Below, one piece after another: positions 9,631 through 18,122 of a stretch of DNA of 64,000 nucleotides (position 1 is its first letter; every line of letters begins with the position of its first letter). This DNA comes from Robiginitomaculum sp. (GTDB taxonomy: Bacteria > Pseudomonadota > Alphaproteobacteria > Caulobacterales > Maricaulaceae), in contig JAESQN010000044.1 of assembly GCA_016765135.1 (NCBI GenBank), forward strand, positions 226,644-290,643, written 5' to 3'. The notes beneath the pieces were generated by a model. It worked only from the letters and a program-made list of their open reading frames with translations, did no database searches and was not told the origin of the DNA. The position numbers and the translations under genes are program-made.

Positions 9631-11388
9631 ATGATTTCACCGACGAGTTCAGATCGTGGCCAGCCATTGGTTCGTGGACATTTCGAGACGTTAATAGACG
9701 CTCTGGAATATGCGGCAACCTGCAATACCGGGTTTAATTTTTATTCCGGTCGCGGCGAATTAAACACACGTCTTTCTTTTAAGGAATTGCGCGATAAAGC
9801 CGTAGAGGCTGCAAAACGCCTTGTCGGCATTACGGACCCTGGCGACCGCATTGGGATTTGTGCTGTCACCAGCCCTGAATTTGCTGTCCTTTTTTATGCT
9901 TGCCAATATGCTGGACTGGTTCCGGCGCCGCTACCTCTGCCTGTGACTTTGGGGGGGCGCGGCAGTTATGAACGGCAATTGCAACGCATGACCGACACTG
10001 GTGATTTTGCTGCACTTTTAACCCCTACAAGCATGGAAAATATCGTCAGCTCTGCACTGAATGATCATGATGTACCCGTCATCAGTTTTTCAGATTTGGA
10101 TAATTTGCCTATGGTTGACGAGCTTCGTCCCCATGATGCCAACGGGCCTTGTTATATTCAATATTCTTCTGGCAGCTCCAGTTCACCCAAGGGCATTATC
10201 GGCACGCAAAAAACCGTTACGGCCAATTGCATGGCGATGGTCGGGTCGGGGGGGATAGACTTGCGCGAAGGTGATCGCAGTACATCCTGGTTGCCTATGT
10301 ATCATGATATGGGCCTGGTTGGGTTTATGATCGCGCCCATGATGAGCCAGATGACTGTGGATTATCTGGATCCACAAGATTTCACCCGCCGCCCCATAAC
10401 CTGGCTGCAACTGATCAGCGATAATAAAAGCACATTTTCCTTTAGTCCGACATTTGGCTATGAACTCTGTGTGCGACGTTGGCGCGAAGATCGCGAGTTG
10501 GATTTGTCCTCATGGCGTGCGGCTGGTATTGGCGGCGATATGGTGCAGCCAGAGCCGCTCAAAGAATTTGCCAAAACATTTGCGAGGTCCAATTTCAAAG
10601 CCAATGCCTTTACGCCGAGCTACGGCTTGGCCGAGATTACTTTGGGCGCTACATTTTCACCGTCGGGGCAGGGCTTACTTGAAGACACCATTGACATTGA
10701 CCGGCTTGAACGCACGGGCGAAGCCCTGCCTGTGACGGATATTACGCCTGCCGAACACCGACGTACATTTGTCGCGTGTGGCATGGTGATACCGGGACAC
10801 AAACTTGAAATCCGCAGTTTGGACGGGCAGGTTGAAGGCCAGCGTAAGGTCGGACGCATATGTTTATACGGCCCCAGCATTACACCCGGCTATTATCACA
10901 ATGCTTTAGCGACCCAGGCTGCCTTTACTGAGGATGGTTGGCTGGACACAGGCGATCTTGGCTATTGGCTGGATGATCAGGTGGTTGTTACGGGGCGTTT
11001 TAAAGATTTGATCTTATGGCATGGTCGCAATATTTGGCCCCAGGACATTGAGTGGGCGGCGCAAGCTTCCGCCCCGAGCCGTTGTGGACGGGCTTGTGCT
11101 TTTGCTGTTGGCGGTAGCGGCGACGCGAAAGAAATTATTTTGCTATTGGAATGCCGCACCCGTGATGAGGATTTGTTGTCAGAAATATATACGACGGTAA
11201 GCGGCGCTATACGCCTGGAAATCGGTGCGCCGGTTACGCTTATTTTGGTGCCGCGTGGTTCTATGATTGTCACATCGTCAGGAAAATTAAGCCGGGCGCG
11301 GGTTCGGGAAAAATTCCTCAAAAACGCCATCATCGATCTACAAGCTGATGTGACCTTGAGGGTTCTCGACAAACATCGCGGTGCCTAA
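9631..11388 (+). CDS. Fatty acyl-AMP ligase / acyl-ACP synthetase of the sphingolipid locus
   Basis: A 585-residue member of the adenylate-forming superfamily, closest in pattern to fatty acyl-AMP ligases. The ATP loop Y-S-S-G-S-S-S-S-P-K-G is near residue 177, G-W-L-D-T-G-D-L-G-Y near 436, and the hinge/late motif G-R-x-K-D-L-I-L-x-H-G-R-N-I near 455. Such enzymes activate a fatty acid as the acyl-adenylate and pass it to an ACP. In Caulobacter an acyl-CoA/ACP synthetase in the same position, beside cerR, acp and spt, is needed for ceramide synthesis, so the same role is inferred: loading the ACP encoded two genes downstream. ATG 9631 follows an AAGGGGA ribosome binding site. Its last 8 nt overlap the GTG of cerR. 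The acyl chain used cannot be predicted. Confidence 0.87.
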   Translation: MISPTSSDRGQPLVRGHFETLIDALEYAATCNTGFNFYSGRGELNTRLSFKELRDKAVEAAKRLVGITDPGDRIGICAVTSPEFAVLFYACQYAGLVPAPLPLPVTLGGRGSYERQLQRMTDTGDFAALLTPTSMENIVSSALNDHDVPVISFSDLDNLPMVDELRPHDANGPCYIQYSSGSSSSPKGIIGTQKTVTANCMAMVGSGGIDLREGDRSTSWLPMYHDMGLVGFMIAPMMSQMTVDYLDPQDFTRRPITWLQLISDNKSTFSFSPTFGYELCVRRWREDRELDLSSWRAAGIGGDMVQPEPLKEFAKTFARSNFKANAFTPSYGLAEITLGATFSPSGQGLLEDTIDIDRLERTGEALPVTDITPAEHRRTFVACGMVIPGHKLEIRSLDGQVEGQRKVGRICLYGPSITPGYYHNALATQAAFTEDGWLDTGDLGYWLDDQVVVTGRFKDLILWHGRNIWPQDIEWAAQASAPSRCGRACAFAVGGSGDAKEIILLLECRTRDEDLLSEIYTTVSGAIRLEIGAPVTLILVPRGSMIVTSSGKLSRARVREKFLKNAIIDLQADVTLRVLDKHRGA

Positions 11389-12289
11389 AATTGTTGCTCT
11401 AACGGGGGCGACCGGATTTGTTGGCCGTATTGTACTTCTTGATTTGCTTGAACAAGGATACCGTATCAAGGCTTTGGTGCGTCCGGGGTCTTTGGATAAG
11501 ACGCTTCAACATGAAAATATAAACTGGATAGAGGGCAGACTTGGTGATCTCGCTAGCGAGACGGCCCTGTGCGCGGACGCAGATATTGTCGTCCATATGG
11601 CAGGCTTGGTAACCGCCCGCGCCAAAAGCGATTATTATGAAATCAATGCCGATGCCGTTGGCTCTTTGGCACAGGCCGCGAGCGCGGCCAAGGTAGAACG
11701 GTTTATTTATTTATCATCGCTCGCGGCTAAGAAACCGGAATTATCGGATTATGCCGGCTCAAAACGGGCGGGTGAGGGGGCTTTGGCGCGAAATCTTGGC
11801 GACATGAAAGCCGTGGTCGTGCGCGCACCAGCTGTATTTGGAGCTGGGGACAAAGCCACGGCCCCATTTTATGCACTCATAAAAAAAGGCTGGCTCCCGG
11901 CGCCGGGCGGGCGGGGCTGGCGGATGCGTAAGCTCGGCCTGGTACATGTAGATGATTTCGCGGCGTTTATTACCGGGGCGTGTTTGGGCGGATTATGTGA
12001 TGGTCGCACCGTATCTCCTGCAACAAAAGCCAACATCACATGGCCGGGCTTTGGTCTTGAATGCGCCGGGGCGATGGGTAAACGCGTGAGAGTTTTCCCA
12101 TTACCCTTGTCGCTACTTTACCCAATTGCGGCAATAAACAGCGTAACTAAACGTTTGTTTGGCAAAGGGCATTTGACCCTGGGTAAGCTTAGAGAGTTTT
12201 TACATGAAGACTGGAGCACTCCGGATGAATTCGTGTCAGAAACACCGTTGCAATTGGCTTTAAAAAAGACAATACTGGTCGGCGAATAA
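11381..12289 (+). CDS. cerR: NAD-dependent epimerase/dehydratase-family reductase, CerR-like
   Basis: A 302-residue extended short-chain dehydrogenase. The Rossmann dinucleotide motif T-G-A-T-G-F-V-G is at residues 8-15 and the catalytic Y-x(3)-K is Tyr124/Lys128, with S-S-L before it. The Caulobacter gene in this arrangement (acyl synthetase - cerR - acp - spt) encodes the ceramide reductase that reduces the 3-oxo group during bacterial sphingolipid synthesis. The bacterial pathway is thought to reduce after N-acylation, unlike the eukaryotic order. The start is GTG 11381, overlapping the ligase gene by 8 nt, which suggests translational coupling. The family is certain; the CerR role is inferred from context. 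Confidence 0.85.
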   Translation: MPKIVALTGATGFVGRIVLLDLLEQGYRIKALVRPGSLDKTLQHENINWIEGRLGDLASETALCADADIVVHMAGLVTARAKSDYYEINADAVGSLAQAASAAKVERFIYLSSLAAKKPELSDYAGSKRAGEGALARNLGDMKAVVVRAPAVFGAGDKATAPFYALIKKGWLPAPGGRGWRMRKLGLVHVDDFAAFITGACLGGLCDGRTVSPATKANITWPGFGLECAGAMGKRVRVFPLPLSLLYPIAAINSVTKRLFGKGHLTLGKLREFLHEDWSTPDEFVSETPLQLALKKTILVGE

Positions 12290-12315
12290 CCGTATTAAGC
12301 CAAAAAGAGCCCTAC

Positions 12316-12579
12316 ATGCCTGAGCCGACCCCTGTACCAAGTCCTGAACAAATTTTCGATAAAATTTGCGAACTCCTTGTACCCTATAATCCCAAAAACC
12401 ATGCTATTAGCCGCCAAAGCGGCATTGTCACGGATTTGGAGGTGGATTCCACCGCTGTATTTGATTTAATAATGGGGCTGGAAGATTTTTATGATATTTC
12501 GATTCCTATGGAGATGGTCAGCGATATAAAAACCGTGGGTGAACTGGTGGGTGCCGTACGCCAATTAACGGCGGAGTAA
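12316..12579 (+). CDS. Dedicated acyl carrier protein for serine palmitoyltransferase
   Basis: An 87-residue acidic four-helix carrier protein. The phosphopantetheine attachment site is Ser45 in L-E-V-D-S-T-A-V-F-D-L; the usual D-S-L triad is D-S-T here. It is followed by the recognition helix (I-M-G-L-E-D-F-Y-D-I-S-I-P). It sits 5 nt upstream of spt and 26 nt downstream of cerR. In Caulobacter a specialised ACP beside spt supplies the acyl-thioester to serine palmitoyltransferase, and the same role is inferred here. The ligase at 9631 would load it. It is clearly different from a housekeeping AcpP, whose site is normally in a longer D-S-L-D-x-V-E context. Confidence 0.88.
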   Translation: MPEPTPVPSPEQIFDKICELLVPYNPKNHAISRQSGIVTDLEVDSTAVFDLIMGLEDFYDISIPMEMVSDIKTVGELVGAVRQLTAE

Positions 12580-12584
12580 CGGGT

Positions 12585-13817
12585 ATGGATATTTTTGATA
12601 AATTTGCGTCTCTTAAAACCCGTTCTGATATGGCGAAAAAACTTGGCCCAGACCCATTTGGTGTCAAATTTGATGAAATTGAACATGCCACAAGTGGCCG
12701 TATTGGCAATCGTTCTATCGTTTTGGCGGGCACTAATAATTATCTCGGCTTGACCTTCGATCCCGATTGCATGGATGCGTCCATCGACGCCATCAAAAAA
12801 CACGGCACGGGGACGACAGGCTCGCGTATTGCCAATGGCTCCTACGCCGAACATCTGGATTTGGAAGACGCGCTTGCCAAACATGCGGGCATGGCCAGTG
12901 CCATTGTGTTTTCCACCGGATACCAGACAAATCTAGCTGCAATTGCGACATTGGCCGGGCCAAAAGACGTGTTGTTCATCGACGCCGACAGCCATGCTTG
13001 TATCATCGACGGTTGCCGTCTCAGCTCTGCCCCGACCATACGTTTTCGCCACAATTCCCCGGCTGATTTAGACAAGCGTTTGACCAGACAAGGGAAAATT
13101 GAAGACGGTATCGCATTGGTGGTCATTGAAGGCCTATATTCCATGTTTGGCGACCGTGCCCCCATCGCTGAATTCGTTGATGTGTGCCAGAAACACGGGG
13201 CTTATCTCTATATTGACGAAGCCCATTCGTTTGGCGTGTTTGGCCCGACCGGGTGCGGCCTGGCCGAAGAAGAAGGCGTGCTGGACAAGGTCGACTTCAT
13301 CTCTGGCACATTTTCCAAGAGCCTTGCGTCCATTGGCGGGTTTTGCCTGTCCAAACACAAAGGCTTCGAAATCACGCGCAAGGCCATGCGCGCTTATATG
13401 TTCACCGCCTCTCCGACCCCGTCCAATATAGCTTCGGCGCGGGCGGCCTTGGACAAAATAGCCGAAAAACCTGAGCTGCGCGATAATTTGCACGCCCGCG
13501 CCGCGCAACTCCATAGCGGCCTGGCCGAAATGGGCTATGATTTATGCGCTTCGGCCAGCCCGATCATCGCCATACGCCGCCCCAATGAGCTTGTGGCGGC
13601 AACCGAATGGAACTGGTTGTTCGAAGAAGGCGTCTACGTCAACCTCGCCGTGCCGCCCGGTACACCCCAATCCAGCTCGCTTCTACGCATAAGCCTCTCC
13701 GCCGCTCACACAAAAGACGAGATTAACGTCATCCTCAAGGCGTTTAAAGACATGCAAGGCGCAGGCGACGTATTGATGGAGCGGGTGCAAGAGATTATGT
13801 CGGCTGTTGCGCAGTAG
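12585..13817 (+). CDS. spt: Serine palmitoyltransferase
   Basis: A 410-residue PLP-dependent alpha-oxoamine synthase that condenses serine with an acyl thioester to give a 3-oxo-sphingoid base, the committed step of sphingolipid synthesis. The PLP lysine is Lys245 in G-T-F-S-K-S-L-A-S-I-G-G-F; H-G-T-G-T-T-G-S-R near residue 70 and D-E-A-H-S-F-G near 213 are the other family signatures. KBL (glycine C-acetyltransferase) and BioF share this fold. Spt is chosen because of the adjacent ACP, CerR and acyl ligase, and because the sequence M-F-G-D-R-A-P-I before the DEAH motif is of the SPT type. It ends the (+) block 9 nt from the convergent Tam41-like gene. Confidence 0.93.
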   Translation: MDIFDKFASLKTRSDMAKKLGPDPFGVKFDEIEHATSGRIGNRSIVLAGTNNYLGLTFDPDCMDASIDAIKKHGTGTTGSRIANGSYAEHLDLEDALAKHAGMASAIVFSTGYQTNLAAIATLAGPKDVLFIDADSHACIIDGCRLSSAPTIRFRHNSPADLDKRLTRQGKIEDGIALVVIEGLYSMFGDRAPIAEFVDVCQKHGAYLYIDEAHSFGVFGPTGCGLAEEEGVLDKVDFISGTFSKSLASIGGFCLSKHKGFEITRKAMRAYMFTASPTPSNIASARAALDKIAEKPELRDNLHARAAQLHSGLAEMGYDLCASASPIIAIRRPNELVAATEWNWLFEEGVYVNLAVPPGTPQSSSLLRISLSAAHTKDEINVILKAFKDMQGAGDVLMERVQEIMSAVAQ

Positions 13818-13826
13818 TCAGTCAAT

Positions 13827-14789
13827 TTACCGAAATGCGCCGCGTTTGTAGAGTTTCCAGGCTAGGACTGGTGACCATAGAACCGGGTGTTTGCGCTGAC
13901 TTTTTGTGACTTCTATGGTGACGCCGGAATGAGATTTTAGTTTGTGCAGGGCGTAGTCTAGGCCGCCGTCGAATGTAGCGGCGGAGTTTAGGATGCGGAT
14001 GGCCGCAACAATCTTGCCAAAGAAACGCCGCCAGAACCATCTCCATTTACAGACAAGTCTAGAGAATCCTGATGTGGTGGGTAATATGTATGTGTCACTT
14101 TTTCCCGCTTTAGTGAAAAGAATGTCCATCAGAGCATCATAACGGTCTTGGTAACGGGTGACGATTTCCTCGGAGCGGGTATCCGAACTTTCAGGGCGTA
14201 GTTCGGTCTTATAGCTTTCTAAAAACCCGCGCCCCCAGAACTTTGTTGCGCTTATTGCTCTTATTGGGCTTTGGAGCAGGGGGATGATTTGGCGCGACAA
14301 ATGTTTAATGGCACTTGCGCGGGCGGTTTGAATGCGCATATGGATGCCTTCGTTTTGCGCAAATAATAAGACACAAGGCTGAGAGAACCGGCCCCAAACT
14401 TGGGATAAAAAAGCTTGCCTCGCACATTTCTTTTCAAACGACTTTAAAGAAATAATTGAATATTTACAGGTGGATAAGCTTCCATCCTCATTTGTATTTT
14501 CAAGATAATAGACGGCCGGCGGGATCAGCCAGTTGAGAAATGCCCGCACCGGATTTTTATGGGTTTTCCGGTAACTGTCTACCAACACATAAAAATCCAG
14601 CATCTTACTCGGATCGTTCATAGCCCGCAAAGACGAGCCGTAATACAGAAATGCTTGGACGCGGTTCTTATGGCGGGCTTTGATTTTATCGCACATGGCG
14701 GTGACATTTGCGGTGGGGGTCAGTTGCTCCGCGCCCAGTATTTTTATGATGGCTTTTGTGTCGCTCATTTGGGTGTTATTCATGTTCAT
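13827..14789 (-). CDS. Tam41-like nucleotidyltransferase of the sphingolipid locus
   Basis: A 320-residue protein resembling the mitochondrial CDP-diacylglycerol synthase Tam41, a nucleotidyltransferase that makes CDP-DAG from phosphatidate and CTP. The active-site pattern Y-Y-G-S-S (residues 49-53) followed by L-D-F-Y-V-L-V-D (64-71), then A-V-Y-Y-L-E and C-K-Y-S-I-I-S, lines up with the Tam41 series G-S-G...D-F...V-Y-Y...K-Y-G-V-I-S. The frame is open to 14885, but ATG 14789 is preferred: it overlaps the stop of the upstream lipid kinase as ATGA and avoids a 100-nt overlap. The coupling suggests it acts on the kinase product. In Caulobacter a gene of the cpg set (ceramide phosphoglycerate synthesis) sits beside spt. 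Substrate and product are inference. Confidence 0.7.
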   Translation of the reverse strand: MNMNNTQMSDTKAIIKILGAEQLTPTANVTAMCDKIKARHKNRVQAFLYYGSSLRAMNDPSKMLDFYVLVDSYRKTHKNPVRAFLNWLIPPAVYYLENTNEDGSLSTCKYSIISLKSFEKKCARQAFLSQVWGRFSQPCVLLFAQNEGIHMRIQTARASAIKHLSRQIIPLLQSPIRAISATKFWGRGFLESYKTELRPESSDTRSEEIVTRYQDRYDALMDILFTKAGKSDTYILPTTSGFSRLVCKWRWFWRRFFGKIVAAIRILNSAATFDGGLDYALHKLKSHSGVTIEVTKSQRKHPVLWSPVLAWKLYKRGAFR

Positions 14790-15754
14790 TTGATAAACCG
14801 TAATGGCTTGGTAGCATAGAGGGAAATCGGGGCATGTGTGCGCGGCAAAAACTCGCCGTCCAACACGGTTTCGCCTTTGAGGCATATTTCGGCCTGATCG
14901 ACATCCCAGCTTTGAAACCCGTCGCGCTTTAACGCAGCTCTGGCGCGGGCCGATTGTCCGGGCAGGAGCATACGGGCGAGATTACGCTTTATATGACGGG
15001 CATCTTTACCGGCATGTGTGATCATGAGAGGTTTATCGCCTTTGCCCCAAAACGGTTTTAAGCCAATCATTAAACTGGGCAGGGTCGTGGCAATCATGAC
15101 AATATGATCACCGTCAGTTTTCATATTCCCAATATCAAGGCTTAATGGTGTTGGCGCAAGAATGGCCTCTCGTTCAGGGCCGCGTCCAAGCAAGACTTTG
15201 AGCAAAGTTGAGCGCACTGCGGCCGAGCCGTCAACGCCCTTGGTGTGGACATGATCCAGGCAATAGCGGGTGGCAATGGGCAGGGCGCCTGTGGAGAATA
15301 AAAAACCGTAATGGACACGTTCATTGCCAGATGATTTGCCAGATGATTTGCCAGATGACTTGACGGCCAACATAGGCAGCTCGACGATTTTCGGTGTGTA
15401 AGTTCCGTTAATGAGTTTTGTCAGTTTCTTTATAGATGGCTGTTTTAACCCCACATGGCCTGCGACTAAATTGGTCATACCGCCGGGCAGGAGTGTGAAA
15501 TCAGGTAGTTTGCTCACATCGGGTTGCTGGTTTAAAAACGCAGATAAAACCCCATGAATTGTGCCGTCACCACCTTCAATAAACACATGTTTCTTGCCAG
15601 AATTGAGGACGGTGTCCACAACGGCAGGAAGGGTTTCAAACCCGTGTAAGAACGTACAATTATTGGAGGTTGTGAACCCGGTTTTTTGCAAAATTGAACC
15701 GTTTTTGGCAACGCTGTGACTGAGAGGGTTGATGATAAAAGCGGGGTTGTGCAT
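14786..15754 (-). CDS. Diacylglycerol/sphingosine kinase-family lipid kinase, probable ceramide kinase
   Basis: A 322-residue DAGK-catalytic-domain protein. It begins I-I-N-P-L-S and has the nucleotide-binding G-G-D-G-T at residues 61-65, then L-P-G-G-M-T-N, the usual G-G-T-x-N region. C-terminal L-D-G-E also fits the family. Such enzymes phosphorylate a lipid hydroxyl with ATP. In Caulobacter the homologue in the cpg cluster (CpgB/CerK) phosphorylates ceramide, and its position among sphingolipid genes supports the same here. A 12-bp unit repeated three times at 15326-15361 adds S-S-G-K copies near residue 135. The start is ATG 15754, 5 nt after the LptG-like gene; the end overlaps the Tam41-like ATG. 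Confidence 0.8.
   Translation of the reverse strand: MHNPAFIINPLSHSVAKNGSILQKTGFTTSNNCTFLHGFETLPAVVDTVLNSGKKHVFIEGGDGTIHGVLSAFLNQQPDVSKLPDFTLLPGGMTNLVAGHVGLKQPSIKKLTKLINGTYTPKIVELPMLAVKSSGKSSGKSSGNERVHYGFLFSTGALPIATRYCLDHVHTKGVDGSAAVRSTLLKVLLGRGPEREAILAPTPLSLDIGNMKTDGDHIVMIATTLPSLMIGLKPFWGKGDKPLMITHAGKDARHIKRNLARMLLPGQSARARAALKRDGFQSWDVDQAEICLKGETVLDGEFLPRTHAPISLYATKPLRFIK
15326..15361. repeat. 12-bp coding tandem repeat, three units
   Basis: Units GCCAGATGATTT (15326-15337), GCCAGATGATTT (15338-15349) and GCCAGATGACTT (15350-15361) lie in frame inside the lipid kinase gene. On the coding strand they give repeated S-S-G-K. Expansion or contraction would keep the reading frame. Confidence 0.9.
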
Positions 15755-15759
15755 GAGAG

Positions 15760-16830
15760 TTATAGGGTTAGATCTTCGGTTTTTAAAGTCAGATAGCTAC
15801 CAACCAAGGCGAAAACCGCTAAAGGTAAGGCCACGGCCCAGAGGATAGGCACACCACCGGAAACGGCAAATGTGGACAAGGCGCCATCGATAATGAGATA
15901 AACAAACCCAATGCCTATGCCAGCGATCAGGGCTTTGTCCCCTGTATCTTCGCGCCCGGTTTTTTGCATGATCGGTACGGCGCATATAAGCAATATAAGC
16001 GCGGCCAGTGGTCGGGTGATCCTGTGTAAATACCAAAACCCGTATGCGAAGCTAGGCTTGGAGCCTGAATTGCCTTCGGCTCGGAAATGGCGCATGTCAA
16101 CGAGGGACAAGTCCCGGGGATCAGCTGCCAGTTTGGCAATACTGGTCGGGGTTTGTTCACTTGCCCAAATTTGGAACGGTGCCGGGGCGAAGCTTTCGCG
16201 TGGAGAGATACGTTCAACGCCTTCCAATACCCAGTATTTTTTATGAGGGTCATAGTTCGCTTTTTCGGCCCAGCTGATAATGGATATTTCACCGTTCTGT
16301 TCTTGATCAAAAAACTGCAAACTGGTCAAAGTCTCCATATCAGGCCGCCCCGCAGCACGGACAATACGTGCGCCGTCCTGTAGCCATAAGGGCTTGTCTT
16401 CGCTAATCGATGTGCGTTTGTATTCACCTACCCCCCAGGCCTGTAATGCCCGCACGGACGGGGGCATGGCGGTATTGATGAAAAGCACGGAGAGCATTGT
16501 TACCCCGAGAACAGCCGGGGCGAGCATGGCGACTTGCTTTGGCACGGAAAACCCGAGGCCAAGCAAAGCCACCAATTCATGCTGGCGGATCAATTTGACA
16601 TAAGTCAGAAGCATGGCCACAACCACGGTGAACAATAACACCCGATCAAAAATCACCGGAGCGCGGTAGATTATGTATTCGAATGTGGCTGTAAACCCGC
16701 GCCCTCCCGCCAGGATTTCGCTGCTATTGGCGAGCGAGTCTAAAAGCCCGATTAAAATAAGAAAGCCGAAAGTAACAATAAGCCAGCTAAACACGAAGGT
16801 TTTGGAGATATATATTGCCAAACGGATCAT
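15760..16830 (-). CDS. LptG-like permease (YjgP/YjgQ family)
   Basis: A 356-residue inner membrane protein of the LptF/LptG family. The topology fits: three hydrophobic segments in the first ~105 residues, a periplasmic beta-jellyroll-like part (about 115-265, with L-W-L-Q-D-G and W-V-L-E-G-V), and three more hydrophobic segments to the end. LptF and LptG form the membrane part of the LptB2FG exporter that extracts LPS from the inner membrane. This pair sits between ceramide synthesis genes rather than near lptD, so it may handle sphingolipid instead. The ATG overlaps the stop of the LptF-like gene as ATGA, and the kinase follows after 5 nt, indicating one operon. Which paralogue is canonical cannot be decided from the window. 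Confidence 0.85.
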   Translation of the reverse strand: MIRLAIYISKTFVFSWLIVTFGFLILIGLLDSLANSSEILAGGRGFTATFEYIIYRAPVIFDRVLLFTVVVAMLLTYVKLIRQHELVALLGLGFSVPKQVAMLAPAVLGVTMLSVLFINTAMPPSVRALQAWGVGEYKRTSISEDKPLWLQDGARIVRAAGRPDMETLTSLQFFDQEQNGEISIISWAEKANYDPHKKYWVLEGVERISPRESFAPAPFQIWASEQTPTSIAKLAADPRDLSLVDMRHFRAEGNSGSKPSFAYGFWYLHRITRPLAALILLICAVPIMQKTGREDTGDKALIAGIGIGFVYLIIDGALSTFAVSGGVPILWAVALPLAVFALVGSYLTLKTEDLTL

Positions 16831-18014
16831 GGTTCATTCACCCTGGTTTTGACAAAGGGGAGTATAGCCCGACTGCCTTTGCGGATGTCTTTCAGGACAT
16901 CACTCATGAAAATGGACAATGTCGCCAATGGTGGCTGCCCCATTTTAACGGCGCTATTACGGAAAATAAAAAATGCTGACACTGTCACCACCCCCATGAG
17001 CGGCCAAATGCCGACCCAAGGAGGGATGACCCCCTTTGCGCCCAAGCTTTGGCCAAATTCCAGAGCTTTTTGCAGGGTCACAAGGGAGACGATCCCGACC
17101 ACTATGCCTGCTGAAGACGGGTTTCGTCCGTAATTTATCCCGAACGGCACGGCAATAAATGGCAAGAGCAACAAGAGATAAGCCCTGGCTAGGCGCAGAT
17201 GCAATGCGGCATTATTGGCGTTCACCGACAAGTTAGGAAACACGGTACCTTTGCGGTTTTCGTATAGCTCGATGGATGTCAATTCTCGTTCATCGTCACC
17301 GCGCACGCGAAAATTTTGCTCTGTGACTGTACCAACGATGGAACTTACGGTGAAGCTAAGGCGGCCACTGACGGTCTTGTCCTGGGTGATGCGGAAGCTG
17401 TCGCCACTTTCCAGTTGCAACACGGGTTGCCCGGTTTCGTCGCGTATGATCAAATCACCCTGTGCCGCCGTTGTTATACGTATGCCACCACCGGCCATTT
17501 TTTCATGAATGAAAATAGGCCCCCCGCCCGGGCCAACATAAAAGGTGGTATTGCCAACCTGGGTAAACTTCCCTTCCCGCAATACGGCGGCAAAAGATTT
17601 CTGTGTCACCGAATGCACGACTTCCCTATACCCGTACCGCCCGACGGGTTGCATATAACCCTCAAGCACCAAAGTGAAGCCCATCAATACGATGGAAATC
17701 AAGATGAATGGTTTGGTCATGTGGAATAGTGAAATACCAGATCCAAACGCGGAGGTCAGCTCGGAGGAGCGTGAAAGACGGTCTATGGTGATCAGTGTTC
17801 CTAGCATCAATGCCATGGGGATCGCGATACCCAAATAATGGGGCAAGAGGTTGACGACCATCTGGCTCGCATCGCCTGCTGGCCGGGTTGATGACGATAC
17901 GACTTCAAAGATCCGCAAGAGGCGTTCCAGCAATAATACTGCGAGTGCGAACAAAATAAGCCCGCTAATCACCCGCAGGGCATTACGCATAATATATCTG
18001 TTCAATTGTCCCAA
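16827..18014 (-). CDS. LptF-like permease (YjgP/YjgQ family)
   Basis: The partner of the LptG-like protein: L-N-R-Y-I-M-R near the N-terminus, three N-terminal membrane segments, a periplasmic domain (about residues 120-270) and three C-terminal segments. LptF proteins carry the jellyroll that passes lipid to LptC. The frame is open to an ATG at 18086, but that adds 24 polar residues unlike any LptF start. TTG 18014 with AAAGGTG upstream gives the usual short N-terminus (395 residues) and leaves a 108-nt divergent promoter region containing a clean dyad. No LptA, B, C or D gene is in the window, so the pair would have to borrow those or work with other partners. Confidence 0.83.
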   Translation of the reverse strand: MGQLNRYIMRNALRVISGLILFALAVLLLERLLRIFEVVSSSTRPAGDASQMVVNLLPHYLGIAIPMALMLGTLITIDRLSRSSELTSAFGSGISLFHMTKPFILISIVLMGFTLVLEGYMQPVGRYGYREVVHSVTQKSFAAVLREGKFTQVGNTTFYVGPGGGPIFIHEKMAGGGIRITTAAQGDLIIRDETGQPVLQLESGDSFRITQDKTVSGRLSFTVSSIVGTVTEQNFRVRGDDERELTSIELYENRKGTVFPNLSVNANNAALHLRLARAYLLLLLPFIAVPFGINYGRNPSSAGIVVGIVSLVTLQKALEFGQSLGAKGVIPPWVGIWPLMGVVTVSAFFIFRNSAVKMGQPPLATLSIFMSDVLKDIRKGSRAILPFVKTRVNEP

Positions 18015-18053
18015 AACTGTATAATCACCTTTACAATGGGGCGTTACATATTC

Positions 18054-18073
18054 ATATGGCGTTTGTGCCATAT
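18054..18073. promoter_or_regulatory. Operator-like inverted repeat between divergent lipid operons
   Basis: ATATGGC (18054-18060), a 6-nt spacer and GCCATAT (18067-18073) form a perfect 7-bp dyad. It lies between the LptF-like gene (starting at 18014, minus) and the DUF2141 gene (starting at 18123, plus), so a bound regulator could control both arms of the locus. It also argues against the 18086 start for the LptF-like gene, which would put the dyad inside the coding region. Confidence 0.45.
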
Positions 18074-18122
18074 AATTTGTGGCCATGATTTGTTTAGATT
18101 TAACTGATAATGTTTCTATATT

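Noticed and set aside
12585..13817. Glycine C-acetyltransferase or BioF instead of serine palmitoyltransferase
   Set aside because: No tdh or bio genes are present; a dedicated ACP, CerR-like reductase and acyl ligase are directly upstream.
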